Assembly: GCA_016785225.1 (NCBI GenBank)
Contig: JAFBJZ010000100.1
Coordinates: forward strand, 558,001 to 622,000
DNA: 64,000 bases
Direction: 5' to 3'
Source: Psettodes erumei
Taxonomy: Eukaryota > Chordata > Actinopteri > Pleuronectiformes > Psettodidae
Notes under the pieces: generated by a model
What the model was told of the DNA's origin: nothing
The model's database searches: none
The model's input: the letters and a program-made list of their open reading frames with translations, nothing else
Translations under genes and position numbers: made by a program
Shown: positions 1 through 14,400 of the stretch, one piece after another
How the letters are laid out: every line of letters starts with the position of its first letter
Numbering within the stretch: the first letter of the stretch is position 1

Positions 1-836
1 TAACTGTAACATCTGAAGCTGCGAAAACAAAAAGCAGATGATAAATTTGAGCATTTTGTGGCGGAAAAATCGTCTCATGCCATCGTCTCACGCTTAACAG
101 ATCGCGACCTACCTTGTACCGGTTATCATGTATCCTGTCTTTCAACATTTGAACCTCAATGCTTCCTGCTTAATATGAAGATGAAATAAGATAATTAATG
201 AGAATAAAGATAAGAATAATAATACTAAGATATTTTTTGCCGTTTTCGGTGTCAAAATACTTCCGAGAGATTAAAATTTATTTGGGCAGCTCTCGACAGC
301 TCCGCTGCTGCTTTGTGTACGTGGATTGTGTTTTCTGTGGCTAACAGCTTGGGTTTCCCTGCTTTTCTCTGCATTTGTGGTATTTGTCGTCGCAGCGTAG
401 ACGTAGTTTGCCCTCATACCGCGGTGGGCTTGCTCAAGTCCGCTCAAAGAAAACAAAACGAGCAAAGTGATGCTGCACGTGCGCAGCCGTTTCCAGAAAT
501 CCGCCTTTTCTCTCATAACTCGTAAAATCAGTTGGAAATACGTAAGGTGCGCTGACATTTCTCTTTTAACCATAATGATTCAAGTATTTTTGAAAGAAAA
601 GTATAGCATACAGATTCTAAATAAATGCGATGACTTTTGCCCGGCAGAACAACAGAACTGATCTGTATGGTTCTGGTTCTAGTTAAAATCTTAATTAGCA
701 GCAGATGGACCTGTTGTGTTACACTTGGGGTGGGGGGGTGTTGTTATGTTTGAGGTATTTGGGGTATTGCTTACACTATGTACTGTATTAATGTGAGTGT
801 GTGCACAGGATGCTTGTGCGTGAAAGAAAGAAAGAG

Positions 837-874
<38 letters not shown>

Positions 875-2020
875 GACCTGCCTATGGGTGCATGAGTGTA
901 AATATTATGTACATATCAAAGCTGATATTGGAACAGTTCTGGGTTCAAGTGTGTATAAAACCCCCTCGACTGACTCATGTGTCTCCTGCTCCGTCCGAGC
1001 GATTAGTCCACCTGCTGTATCTCTGCTGTACATCTCTGTGTGTGCTTGGCTTAAAGTCCCTGTTCACCTGCTACTCTGTATGTGCGCGTGCACACCAACT
1101 TGCATGTATGTAGGAAAACTGTTCTTTTGTGTTCATCTTTGCATTCTTACTGTAAACCCTTCTGGCAGAAAAACGATGGCAATATTGAGATTTTATGTTT
1201 CAGGAAAAAATGTGAATGTATCGTTCTCGTAAGTTCTGTTGATCTGTTCTATGGAGGTAATGAAATATGTGGAGGATAGCGTCTGTGTTACTGTAAAGAG
1301 CTGAGCTGTATGTTCACAGGTCTGTACGTGTGAAAATATATGAAGAAGTATTTGCCAAACGATGCTCTTGTGAATAATGTTTAAAAAGTGGAAGGGCAGG
1401 GATTGTGCTGCTTTTGAACATATATAGAATAAAAGTTATGTTCTCTAGCAAACGACGCCGTGCTTTTCCTTCACCCGCCCTTGTGTCCGACCTCCAGAAA
1501 AAGAAATCATCTCCTTCACCCTTTAGATATCACTTACCTGTGGACGTTTGCACCAAGGTGGGGTCTTAATTTTGCAATACACTTTCAAGCACAAACTTGA
1601 GGTGCAAACTTTTCTCGCCCCGGAAGCTAAACATGCAAAGGAAACATAGTTGTCAAGTTTATTTGGCGTGCCCAACTAAAATACCTGCAGCAGAGGTATT
1701 GATTCAAATATTTTGGAGGCTGTGGTTTGGGGTGCTGTTGAAATGTAATATACAATATTGAGAACAGTTTCCAATGTTTAGTCCTCCCTCACTGACGTAA
1801 GAAGGGTGGACAAAAAAAATAAATACACCTCTTGGTAAGTAGATGCAGAGTAACACACGCTGCTCCGATGATTCCTTCAATTCTAAGGCAATACTGCCGC
1901 CTAGTGGCCGAAATAATGTACTCACGTTAAAATGGTAATTGACAAATTAACAGTGACAGTGTGGGATTATTAATACAGACAGCTGTTATGTATAAATATT
2001 TTTAAAAAAGGGTAACCGCA
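1..2020. other. 5' flanking / intergenic DNA, no supported gene
   Basis: No coding exon is recognisable. Open frames here are short and without domain content. A (TG)16 tract lies at 841-872, and an AATAAA hexamer at 1428-1433 could be the poly(A) signal of an upstream plus-strand gene. In human the gene upstream of IQGAP2 is SV2C, so this could be 3' UTR of a fish sv2c-like gene. That is inference only; no coding sequence supports it. Confidence 0.4.
841..872. repeat. (TG)16 microsatellite
   Basis: Uninterrupted 32-bp TG dinucleotide run following a short GA-rich stretch. Confidence 0.95.
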
Positions 2021-2472
2021 CGGCCGCGGGGGCAGTGATGTGGGTGCAGGGACTCTATTGGGGAGCTGGTATTTGTCCTCTGTTCCCAGCGGCAGTGAAC
2101 GCAGCACGCGCCGACCCTCTGACCAGCAGGTGGTGCGAGGTGTTAAATCATCGTCTCCCGTCCCGTCAATCATTTCGTTTCAGAGAGTGGCGGGGCCGAG
2201 ATAACGCGACCGCTGTTCAGGAGTCGAGCCCGAGACGTGCACGCCATGGGGGCTGTCTGCCGCGAGTGACAGTTGGCGCTTACATGTAACTTCTGGAGAC
2301 CGCTGCGCCCCGTTTCTCGGCCGATCCCCACCTCCCAGTTGGTCCGCGCCACTTATTTAATCCACACCAGCACATCCGGCGTATTCGCTGGCCGCCTGAA
2401 CGCAACGTTAGCTCGTGGGCTGAAGTTTCCAGTTCTGACGAGTTCACGAGTGGAGGAGGAAACGGAGGCAGG
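2020..2472 (+). promoter_or_regulatory. iqgap2: iqgap2 promoter and 5' UTR region (CpG-rich)
   Basis: This stretch and the next ~400 bp are clearly richer in G+C and CpG than the surrounding AT-rich DNA, and they sit immediately upstream of the iqgap2 start codon at 2473. A TTATTTAA sequence near 2353 could serve as a weak TATA-like element about 120 bp upstream of the ATG. The transcription start site cannot be fixed from sequence alone. Confidence 0.5.
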
Positions 2473-2518
2473 ATGTACCATGAAGAAACATCAGCTTTAC
2501 ACAAGCCACGCTATGGAA
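2473..2518 (+). other. iqgap2: iqgap2 coding exon 1 (start codon exon)
   Basis: The 46-nt coding part begins ATG TAC CAT GAA GAA (purine at -3) and ends in TATGGAA followed by a strong donor gtaagt. It encodes the family-typical N-terminus ending KPRYG. The single spare base joins exon 2 at acceptor 5454-5455 and gives T-I-Q-D-D-E-R, which matches the GSIVDDER stretch of mammalian IQGAP2. The alternative acceptor eight bases downstream would bring in an immediate stop. Confidence 0.9.
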
Positions 2519-5500
2519 GTAAGTGACACCTTTCCCCCCCTTTTTTTGCTCGCGTAGCTTAAAAAAAAAAAAAGTAGTGACGTGAGGGTGATCGCGAGCG
2601 GACGCGCGGCGCCGTCGCGGGGGACGCTTGATGAGCGGCAGGTGGTTCGGCAGCACCTGCGTGGCCCCGCGCGGCCCCGCGCGCAGCAGGGGACCTGCGG
2701 TAGGTGTGGCGACCCGGGGAAACGCGGGGGAGAAAGCGAAACGTTTTACGTGGAGTGAACGAACTGCTGGAGAAGTCAGCACCCTGCCGGTGAAAACTAA
2801 CGCCTGGGGACGTCGGGGACTTTTAAGGGGCTGCAAACTGTCATCGCCGAACGTCCTCCATAGTGCCCCCCACATGCACCACTGTGCTTATTTAAAAAAA
2901 GAGAAAAAAGTATTTATTTAATGGTGGTAGCCAGCATATCAGCCTGTCTACACATTTGGCATTTTCTCATAGGTTAACCATTAACGTGGGATTTTGCTGC
3001 TGTTGAGAAATCTGCGACTGACTCCACAAGTGTACCAGGAATGTGACTGAGTTAACTGATATAATAATAAAAAAGAAAACATCTTAAGTCTGCAAAAAAA
3101 CTTGTCACCTACCAACAGATCTAGGCCATACACAAGTTCGAGAGGTAACCAGTCAATTATGTAATCAGCTTGCTCTCTGTCCCTTTGACTGGGCCCAGTG
3201 ACTGTGTTTGATCACGGCTTATCTTCGTGCTCACAGGTAGATCTTCTGTTGCAAAGACTGAGATAGGGATGCTGTCAACAAGCTGCCTTTTAATCAGCTG
3301 CCCCTCGTCTGCTTTTTGACTTGAGAGCAGAATAACCCGGCAGCTAGGCAAAAGCATGACTCATAATCATTCAGCCTGTAACTCGGGTCCAGCGGTCCAA
3401 TGACACACAAAGGCACAACAAACCCATTCTGGGGCTTAAATATAACGCTCGGTGCAGGCAGACTACTCCAGGAAGTGTGTGTTTGTGAGTCAGCAGAGGT
3501 GGTGTGTAATGGCCGCACTGTGGTGGCTCTGCCTCTGACACGAGCGTTCGTACAGATTTGCATCCATGTCAGCTGCGCAGCTGGGCCACTCGACTGTGTT
3601 GGCTGGCCGTGGTGTGTGTGTGTGTGTGTGTGTGTGTACTGTGCACATTTTAAGAACACCGTGCTAATACTGGACAGGCCCTTCCTTTGCTCTCAGAACA
3701 GCCTCAGTTCTTCATGGAATGGATTCCGCAAGATGTTGGAAACATTCACTGGAGATGCTGCTCCATGCTCTCAATCAAATGATGCAATCAAATGATTTCT
3801 GCAGATTCACCAGTTGCACTTCCGTGCTGCAGATCTCCTGTTTTTCCCCCCATTTCCAAAGGTGTTCTTTTGCAATCAGATGTGGTGACCGGCTTGAGAT
3901 GACTTTTTAAAATGTGGGGCGTAAAGCGCTGCCCACGGTCAGCAACAATATTCAGGCTGTCATTCAAATGATGATTGATTGGTTTTCTGGGGCCAAAAGT
4001 GTTGGTTGGGTTCCATGAATTAACCCTGATGACAAACTCTAACCCTACCATCTGCACGCCTCAGCACAAACACAGGTTTTTCAGACCAGCCGATGTTTTT
4101 GCGGCGATCAACTGTACCCAGAGCAGCCTCACATTTCGGTTCTTGGCTGACAGTCCTAAAGATTGTTTGCCTGAGCTCCTATAGTCTTTCTGTCCGCTGC
4201 AGCCAACCTCTCACTTGACCTCTCTCTTCAACACGGCGTTTCATATCACAGAAGTGCCGCGCAGTGGTTTTATTTCCGATTTCACAGCGCTCTGGGTGAA
4301 ACCTCGAGAGACAGTTGAGCGCGAAAATCCCAGGAGATCAGAAAAACCGAAACCGGCCTGTGCAGCACCAACAGTCATGCCATGGTCAGCGTCACTGAGA
4401 TCACATTTTTCCCCATGATTTCCCCATCAGCATTTGATGTGAACATTAACTGAAGGCCCTGACCTGTGGATTCCATGCACTGCACTGCTGCCACATGATT
4501 GGCTGATTGGACGATTGCCTGAATAAGCAGGTGCACAGGCGTTCCCAATACAGTGCTTCGATCAAGTTTTGGGGCCAGTGCCAGTGGTCTGTTTTACAGT
4601 CTGTACCGACATTTATAATGTTCACAAACTCAACGGTCCTTTTGTCGTTCCAAGCTTGTGGCGGCTGAACAGTTTTGAGTTATACTTGCAGGTGTTTCTA
4701 TTATCTTTCTTTTTCCACCAGCACCACACACTGCATCCTTCAAAATGATGACATGGTTGGAACGACTCTTTCACACAGTTATATTAAAAACCTTACATTA
4801 AAACCTTTATGAAATATAACGCAAACGTACAATCAACGGGTTTAACCAGTTTAACTCGGCATCACTAGAGGCAGTTATATTCATGTCTCATGATGAGCAA
4901 AAGATAAATTGACTCTGGCGTGCTCTTGTGTGCGCGTATACAGTACGTGTACGGGTCCTACACCCTGAAAACAAACATAAACCCAACTTTGCCACGTTGA
5001 AATTCACCCGCTTGTCTGCAGTCAAACCCGTGGCAGGGCGCTTGGTCCAGTTGAAAGCACTGTGTGTAAACTGAGCTCGCGGGCCTGAGGTTGTCCCTTC
5101 ACTCAGCCAGAAATAAGGAGATCTGATTGGATTAGAGCAGGGTAAGAAGTGTTGGGCAGAGGAGATCTCGTTAGGCTGCAGGTAAAGGTCAGCTCTCGGC
5201 AGAAGTCACTTATCACTCGAGCACCCCAGTAAGGCCACTCTGGCTCAGCGGAGCATGTGATGCGCCGCAGGTCGCTTTCCGAGGGGTAGTCAGGTTCCCA
5301 ACAAATGAAAATAATCCTTGTTTGACCGGAAATATCCCCTTAGCTCTCCGCTTGACAGAGCCTCTGTCCAATGTCAGCACACTTCCCAAAAGACTTGCGC
5401 CAAGCAGCAGCAACATTGATAATAAATATATGTATTCATTTTTCTTTTTTTCAAGCCATTCAGGATGACGAGCGGCTGTCGGCAGAGGAGATGGACGAGA

Positions 5501-7681
5501 GGAGGCGGCAGAATATCGCCTACGAGTACCTGTGCCACCTGGAGGAGGCCAAACGGTAAGCCGGGAGGAGCGCGTGAGGAGCTGACGGAGGGCAGGAGGG
5601 GGGGATGGGTGGGAAAGAATCCAAAATAAGAGGAGCGTCGTGGCACACACTAACTAGAATAGACCACTTTCCCTCAGGTTGTTTGCTCTGTCATAGGAAT
5701 TCCACTGGGTGTGTTCTGAGTTAAGAATTAAGTTTCTTTAATGTTTGAGCTGCTAGAGGAGCTTTGTATTACTTAGCCTTTTTGTTTACTTAACATTATT
5801 ATGGAAATATCAGTAGTTGAGAAATGAAGTGATGGAGAGAAAGTGAGGGGAATGTGATAAAGGAACAAAGCAGTGTGATTAATTAATGGTTTTAGTAGCA
5901 CAGAGTTGATATTAGATTATAACAAGGGAGGTGCTGACTGGAAAGAGTTGCTCTCTTTCGACCCCGCCCTCAACCCCTGCGATTGCTGAAATATTCTAAT
6001 GAAAAAAAGCCAAAACAAAACGAAACCTTGAAGGTTTGTCGATGATTTTCTGAGTAGCTTTGGTGACTCTCTTCATTCCTGGGCGGTGGCTGTGGTTTGC
6101 GCAAGGATCATTTTTCGGTTGTTTTTTTTTTTCTCCTCTGCTTTTCAAAAAAGTCATTCTGAAGACAACAGAAGATAGTGATGAAATATTTCTCATGTGA
6201 GGTGCATGAGCAAAACTAAAACGAAACCACTTCCTGTCTTGGGCATCCATCTGAACAGGAAGGAGCAGGAGGTGTGGTTGTGCCTCTTTTATCACTCTGA
6301 TTTTGTGACAGCCTTCTTCCTAAAATTTCAAAAATATCAAAGAAATTCATGAGTGAACACCGGCAGGGGTTTGGGGTACATAGAACAACTACTTATGCAG
6401 TAATGGAATTAGTATAATTGTTATCTATAAGTGTATATATTGATCTTCAGAAGACTTTTTATCTCAGTTGGTTATTAAGAAAATTGGACAAGTGTGTGGT
6501 GAGAGGTGAAGCTTGGCTGAAAATTTACTTAGAAAATAAGATGGTGATGTGTTCAAATGAGTGATACTGTGTCAAGATTTAGGAAGGTCACATGTGGAGT
6601 CCCACAGGGATTAGTGATTGGCCCAAAACATTTCATACTTTATAGATAGGAAATGGAAAAGAAGTTCATAAATAAAGGACATAAACGAATACATTGACTG
6701 ATTTTGTTTATACTGTCTATGTTGTTTATATCTATTGTATTATGAGTGCTGATTATAAAAACACTACTACCGCAACTACTACTAATGCGACAACCCCGCT
6801 TCCATAAAGAGATTAATCTCGGTGACGGATTAAGTTCTTAACCCCGCTGTAGCGTGCCGCATCGTTGTGGTGATTCGACTGTAGGGTCTGTACTGCGGGA
6901 CGCCGTGTGAGCGCGTGCAGCCTCGTTTACTTCAGCATGTCCTCACCGATCGCCACTCTATGGCTAAACTTGCGCTTTGAGACACTAAAGACGGGTTAAA
7001 TGGTCTACATCACCTGCTTATGTCACAGGATAACAAGGGTCTGCAAGGGCAGGTAGGCGAGACAAAGTCATTGGTCGTAAATGGGCCACTCCTAGATTAT
7101 GACACTTTTTTTCTTTTTTTAGTCGTACTGGCAAAGGTTCAGCGGCCACCCACGCTCACGCGCCATCATTTTTAGCTTTCTGTTACTCCGTCCCAGCAGT
7201 GCTGACTTTCCCCCCTCACTCTGTTAATTGCGCATTGGAGCCTCTGTTCTGGGAAAGGTGTCAAATTAGATTAGGATTACGACGGACCTCTAATGGAGCC
7301 GCTGGCCGCAGAGAGCACGGGATTAGGTTCTGCTTTCTGGGGTCAGGAGTCAGCAGTCACCACACTCACGGTGAAGCAACTCCAAGTACAAATGGCTTTT
7401 GATCTTTTTGAGACATTGTTTGTTTGGATCTGTACGGCCACATAAATAGCTGCAGGGTCAGTAAGACAAAAAAAACTTTGCTTCTGTCAATTCAGAGTAA
7501 TCTTGACTGGCCAATGTGTTGCTGCTGTGTGACACGTACTCATGAAGTTGTGTGTTTAATGTGCTCGAGCAAATCTTTTTACAGCAGACCGCGCGCAGAC
7601 TTTGCTGTTCAAAGTGCCTGAGGTTTTTAACTGAACCCTGTTGGTATTATTGTCATTTGATAGACACACCCTCACCCCCCC

Positions 7682-7715
<34 letters not shown>

Positions 7716-8460
7716 AACATGACTTTGAAACAAGACTTTGTACCCTCACTGGAGAGTAAACAGTCGATCCGTATTTGAAGCTTTTTTTGGATAGGGACCA
7801 TTTGGGTTTTGCTTTCGCAAACTCCAAGTCTACATCGAGCATGTTGGTTTTTTTTTTTTTGTTCTTTTGTTTTCCACTGAGGGATTCTGTCCCAATCTTC
7901 AGAAACTCCCTACCCCACCACATATACCAAAATTTTTTTTCTCTTTGCGCACAAACAGGCACAAACACAAACTCATGACCAGCGTGACTAAACTACATGA
8001 CGCAGACAGAAATACTGTAGCTGAAAGCGAAGGAGCCCAGTTTAGGCATAAGGTGTCGAGATGAGTCCAGAAAGCTGTATTTGGTTGGGCACCGGTGAGT
8101 CACAGGTCGGACAATGACAGGAAGGCTTGCTTTAGCCAGTTGTAAACAGGAGCACTAGCCTGTCCTGCTGCAGGAGACGCATTCTCCCGGCATTGTTTTA
8201 AGGACAGGAAGTCACGTTTCACAGGAGAACTCTGTTGCCCATGCAGGATGTTCCTTTTGACTGTTGTCATGTTCCCGCCAACATTTTTTTTTTCTTTTTT
8301 TAATTCATTGCTTTTTCTCTCAGTGACCGTCTTTTTAAAAAAATTTTTTTTTCCAATAATATGTTGCTTCTTGAGGTTGAAACTTGCGGTTCTTGAGGTT
8401 CAGCAAGTTGCTTCAGTATCATTGCTTTGCTCCGGCTGGCCTCGGCCACTAAGCTCTTGG

Positions 8461-8497
<37 letters not shown>

Positions 8498-11400
8498 TGT
8501 GTGCATCTCAGTGCCAAATGGGCTTTTCCTGACAGGCAGTGTTGTGTGGTTGTTGAAGGTTAGCTGATGCGCCGTTCTGTTGATGTAACAATAGCGGCGG
8601 CTTGATGCCAGGCCCAAAGATGCCGAACATCAGTGCAGGAGGTCATGAGTATCGGGGAGAGAGCGTGTGCCCGGTAATCCCTACCATACAGATGTCGATT
8701 AGGGGGGAAAAAAAAAAACCCTTAGGTTATTTTTAAAAGTTAAAACAACTGCCGGGTTTCGGGAGCGATGTAATAATGTCTTGATCCTTAATCCTGAGCT
8801 TTGACCAGAACCTGTAAAATGATGCGTTGCCCGTGCGGTGAGGGAAACGTTATCTCATGCGTTGTAATATGAGCACACCTGAATGCACTGGCTCTCTGTG
8901 CTCTGTCGTTTTATATCACCCGGCAGAGCTTTTCCGCTCGCTCCTCGAGCGTCGTCGGACTCGATCGGTGAAGCGGAGGCTTTTATTCCTCAAGGCGCCA
9001 GACCTACACACCTCACCGGGCTTCTGTTGACAGTGCGTGGAGTGTTGTGGCTCGCCTTTTTAATGTGCTGACACACGTTTCGGGTCGACTGGATCCGTTG
9101 AGCACCCACATGGCCTTGATTAACCTAAACAAGGGGTCCGTGGGCATGCGTGTGGGAGGGGACGCTTTATTGCTTTTAAGGCTGTAACGACTGAATGAAG
9201 CCCATCAATGAAACATTAACCAAGCGGAGGTACTGAGCGCTGCACACAAAAGATAAATTCAGTTGCAGGATGATATACAAGGTGAGATTTTCTGTCACCT
9301 TTGTTTTAACGTGGAACCGCCAGGAAGGAGGTGTAGCTGTCGCATTGAGCGTGCTGTCACTTCCAGGCAGTAAGATAATGTCTAACAGATTTTCAGAGCG
9401 CGATGACTGCGCTCGCAAATCATTCACTAGCTCTCCGGAAAGGAGTTTTTCCTAATATCTCTGGGAATAGTCTGGCAGAGGCCCCGGTTTAACCTCTCAG
9501 AGGGAAAATGACATCAGTTTGAAAGACGGTCAGCATTATTTTAACATGCACTGAATATCCTCCAACATGTCTGCGGCCATTCACTCCCATCACACATCAC
9601 TGAAGTGAAACTCAGAAGCTTTTTGCCGGTAATCACTTCGGGCTCCGGGTGGATTGCAGTATGTGCGAGTCTTGCTCACCGATGGCCTCTTTAACTTCAA
9701 ACTGCGCACATGAAGAGCGAGGCCGACGCTTTCTTTTAAACGGTCTCGAAGCTTAGACTGCAGATCTGCCCGCAGCCCCCTTCCTAAAGCATGCTGGGCA
9801 CTGCGTGGGTGTTGCCTGTAACAATGCCCAGTTCTCTCAGACCAGTTTGTTGCTCCGTTTAATGGAAAACCCTGTGGTTAATCATGGCAGGAATGGCACC
9901 GGTGTATTGTTTGTCTGGACATTTTTACAGCCTGGTAGATGAGATCTAATGGCGCTCAGGTGGTGAATCCACTGCACTGAAGTTTGTTTTATATTCTGAA
10001 TGTAACGTGGAAGTCAGTAAATTGAGTGTGAAAATTTAATGCGAGTATTTAATGCGAGTTTAATAAGAGTAGGGCCCCCCCCCACCCCCCATCCTTACAT
10101 GCATTCATCTCAGGGAGTTGCGCAATAATGTGAGAGTCATCGACTTCAAAAGTTTTACGTTGAGCCAGGGACATGCATGCTTAGATTTTAGATTATTAAG
10201 AATGGGGCTGATATTGAGGAAAAAAACTTCCTCAATAGCAGCCCCCCCCCCCAATGTTGGTTTGGTTGCAAGAGAGGAATATTAGAAATGCCTCTGAAAA
10301 TCCTGTGTCTGGCCTGAGGTCGATGTCCGTGTGCATTCAGGTGGATGGAGGCCTGCCTCGAGGAGGACTTGCCTCCCACCACAGAACTGGAAGAGGGACT
10401 GAGGAATGGCGTCTACCTTGGCAAACTGGCCAATTTCTTCGCCCCCAAGATGGTGTCGGTGAAAAGGATCTACGACAGAGATCAGGCCCGTTACAAGGTA
10501 AACCTCCATTCCTTTTGAGTTTCATCTTTTTCTTCTTGCCTCCTGAGGTGAGGTCATAGTTGTCCTACATTTTTCGTTCTTCACCGGCTTGCATCACCGC
10601 AGACAGGAAGAGAAGTTTCCAGATCTTTCAGGCACTTCCTGACAGTTGAAACAGTTTTACACAGGAAAGGGCGAAACAGCCAAGTATGTAACTGTAACAT
10701 GCCTCTATCGATATGGCTGAGTGAGATTCTTAGCTTTGACTTTTTATTTCCTGTGACACGTTTTCAATAAAACTTAGCGTGGTGTCAAAATGTAGAGACA
10801 CTGCTTTGCCGTTCCTGTTTAAACACAAAGCCGCATTTCTCCTCCATCATCCCATTCTCATCGCCAGAGCAAAGGGCTGCACTTCAGACACACCGACAAC
10901 ACGGTGCAGTGGCTCAGAGCGATGGAGTCGGTGGGTCTCCCCAAGGTAAGAGGTTTCCATCCATCCACCATCACGACGCAGTCGCTCCGTGCACACAACA
11001 TGCACACAAACACGCGCATCTAAAGTACAAAGACACGTGCCAGGTCAACACAAGCATGTGACGTCAGTATCGCTAATCAGCAATACAAATCATTCACTCA
11101 GGATTACAAAGGGCTTCTTTATAGTGAGGTAGACTGCGTGAAACTTGTTTGTTGTAGGTTGTGGAGTTGTTTATTTGCTGCATATTGTATTTGTCAGGCT
11201 TGGGAGGTTTTTTTGCCATGTAATGGTTTAAACAAGATGATTTGTTCCACTACCTATATTAGTATATATTATGTGATGCATGAGCCGACTTCCAAACCCA
11301 TCTTGGCCAGGAGCTACATGCATGATGGAAATGATACACAACTCATTCAGAGCAACCCTGTGTAAGTGATTGCTTGCACCGTAAACTGCAGCATCGGGAG

Positions 11401-14400
11401 GCTCTTTCGTGTGTACGTTGGCTTCGTACTTACTCCTGTTAGAGGGCAGAAACCGTCTTAGAGCTGAGACTTTGTAGCTCCAGCTAAGACAGTAGACTCC
11501 AAAACTAGGACAGCGTATAATCTGTCCTCCAAGAGCTGAAGTTCAACCCTGTCTTAGGGGCAGAGCCAAACTTTTAGTCAGTTAGTGTTCGAGGATCAGG
11601 ATTCAGCAGGAAAACAAGAGAATGTGAAAGTTGAATAGTGCCGTTTGGTACAAAATTAGAATAAACATTTCTTAAGTAACAAACAGAGTGTGTACTCGCA
11701 TAGTGAATATACTATATATTGAACATTTCAGTGCTTTTGCTCCTGCAAATTGTACAGGAAAATGAGCGTTTGTGTCTGTGACAAAGCGCATACACCTGCA
11801 TGTGAAACATCTGTAGGATGGACAGTTCTCACACAACAGTATGAACCTCATGACATAATTTCTGTGATGGCACAAAAGACCTCACTGAAGCGTGTCCAGG
11901 AAAAGAAAATGAAGTAAAATGGATACGTACTTATCTCTGTGCTTTTCTATTTTGATTTGGTTGGCAGTTTTTATGAATCGCCTGTTTAGGACTGATCATC
12001 CATTCACAGGTGCTTTGTATTGCAGAATTCCAAGTGCGGGATTTCAGAAATTGTTATTGAAAATTATGAGGTTCACAAACTCAGTACCTATTATTGCCTG
12101 GGATTGCATGATACTTTGCAGGTGTTGCCTGCACATGGAGAATAGAATTATTTGTGATGGATAGCGTGCTCCTGGTCAGGTGCGGCACAATAAAGAACAT
12201 CAAGACACCGATAAAAGACGAGTGACTAATACCTGCTGCGGTTTCTACCTTCAGATATTCTATCCTGAAACGACAGATGTGTACGATCGCAAAAACATGC
12301 CCAAGGTGGTTTACTGCATACACGCGCTGAGGTAAGACTAAAAGGATTCCAAAAAACCTAATGACTTTTCACTTTGCTGCCCTCATGCATTTCTCTCCCC
12401 TGACAGCAAAATTACTCAGCCGTCTCTGAAATCCTTTGTTTGCATAGCGGCAGGTACCCAGCTACTCTCTCCTGAAGATACCGCGCCTGACTATCGAGTG
12501 TGACTTTCGCTTCTGAGGAAGAAATGAAACCCAGCGGACTAAACTGCCATTGTTACAGATCACCTCAAGGCCAAGTGCTGGTATCTGGTGGAATAAAACT
12601 ACGAGCTTTTGGGCGGATTTGGTCACGCACGCGTTGTTTGTCTGTAAATTCCGACCTCTTCATATGTGCGACATCAGTCTGCTGAAGCTCTTACCAGTGA
12701 CAGGGCTCTCGCTTTTTAATTCACCCTGGTTATGGCAAACAATGCCACTTAGGTTTGACTTTGACTCTTACCACTGGCAGAGCGGAGTATTTTAAGTTAA
12801 CAGACTTTGAGGGCGAGCCATGTGTAGAATGACTAATGTATGGAACTGCTAACACTAAGAATTTTTTATTTTTTATTACTCTCTGGGGTTCAGGCATGGC
12901 CTCTTTTTGGAGTACATTAAGTTCAACCTCTAATTCTTCTGTCAAGAGGAGAACTAGTACTAAGTAAGTGATATGAAACAGGAACTGGAACGTGCTATTC
13001 CTGCTCATTCAGTTGGACAGTGAGAAAAGGGCGTTTCTGTGATTTTTGTTGAATATTTCAGGGTTGTATTTGACAGCACCGTGGTTTCAGCTATAGCCAG
13101 CAACTCACAGTTTTTGGTTGTCGGAGTTTGTTCTGCACACATTGAGCATAACCGCACTAAGCCCGTTCAGATCGAATGTGGTTCGACTCTTTACTTACAG
13201 TCTCATCACACCATAAAGGGGTCAGTTCTTGGGCACGGTTCCAGGTGGTAGACACGTTTTCATTTTCACTGCAGCGTGCGCGGAATATCACAAGTTAAGG
13301 CTCCTTGCTTTCTTCAGCTGAGATGACTTTGAATGTACTAAAGTCACTTTTTATCTATCTGACCCTTGCAGTCAGCCAAGCACAGGTCCAGGGAGTGGTT
13401 ATGCGAGCTACTTGGATTGTTTTCTCTGTGGTAGTGTTTTGGTCAGGTCCTGAGAGAGTTGGCTTCCTCCCTCCTTCTGCACACACGTGCTCTTCCTTCC
13501 TGCGAGTCCAACTTAAATCCCACAGGACCTAGCGAAAGCACTGCTTCCCTGGGTAGAAACGCATGCGGACGTTGAGGCAAAGCAGCGGATGCTCCGGCAC
13601 ATGCGACGTAGTGGAAAATTAAAAGGGTACACATTATAATGGGGAAAGAATGTAGCTCCCAAGTATATATTTTTTCATATCTTTTCAGATGTTGGGCTTA
13701 ATGTGTTGTTTAAAGTGAAGAAAAATGAAATGAATCATGTTTAAAAAAAAAAAAAAAAAAATCCAGTCTGTGGAGAATCTGTAGCTTCAAGCTAGTCAGC
13801 TGATTGTCTGTAACCCTTGTGGCTTGTTACCAGCCTCCTTCATTAACCCCAGTCAGCTGTTACTGTGCTTATCTCAGATTGAATCAGCTGCCTGCACGTT
13901 AAAACATTACGCTTTGTGTGAGCACAGTTGAGATAGTCGTTTAAAGCCCCCTGTGTCCCAAGGACAGAGTGCGCTTCATGTTTACACACACTGTGACCAA
14001 AGGGCAGGATAACCAGCTTCTCTAACTGCTCCTCGCAGAGCCGCGCTGATCTCAGATCTGCCGTTAATATCTATAATTCATTATCACTTATCGGGTACCT
14101 GCGGGAACATGAAAGTTTGATGAAGTTTCCAGCCCACCTGCGTGTTAGGTTCGTTGCTGGGCTGTGGACTGAGCCTTCCGGCTGCTGTCAGTTAGTGCTT
14201 GTTTTAATCTGAGCCAACACTCCCCCCCTGTGGTTTAAGTGTGACACCACGGGGGCATCAAGGAACAATCACAATCTTGAGGGTAAAAATGAATCCAGAG
14301 TTAACGTTTCAGACTGTTGGTCTACAGAATAGTTGAAGCTTCTCCTTCTTCCTGATGTTTTGTGTAAATAATCCAGCCTGTATGCTTCATTTCAGCTTGT

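Larger units (their letters stand above)
5556..10340. other. iqgap2: iqgap2 intron 2 (4.8 kb) with a LINE relic and microsatellites
   Basis: Apart from the reverse-transcriptase relic at 6442-6648, a CA tract at 7682-7709, a GT tract at 8463-8494 and homopolymeric C runs near 10075 and 10243, I see no gene or structured element. Confidence 0.6.

Noticed and set aside
1..1440. Last exon of sv2c
   Set aside because: Synteny suggested it, but no SV2 coding sequence is present; at most this is an untranslated region.
2444..2875. 143-codon minus-strand open frame around iqgap2 exon 1
   Set aside because: The G+C-rich island lowers stop frequency; the content is low-complexity Arg/Pro and antisense to exon 1.
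5213..5650. 145-codon minus-strand open frame over iqgap2 exon 2
   Set aside because: Shadow of exon 2 and flanking intron, low-complexity Ser/Pro/Leu content.
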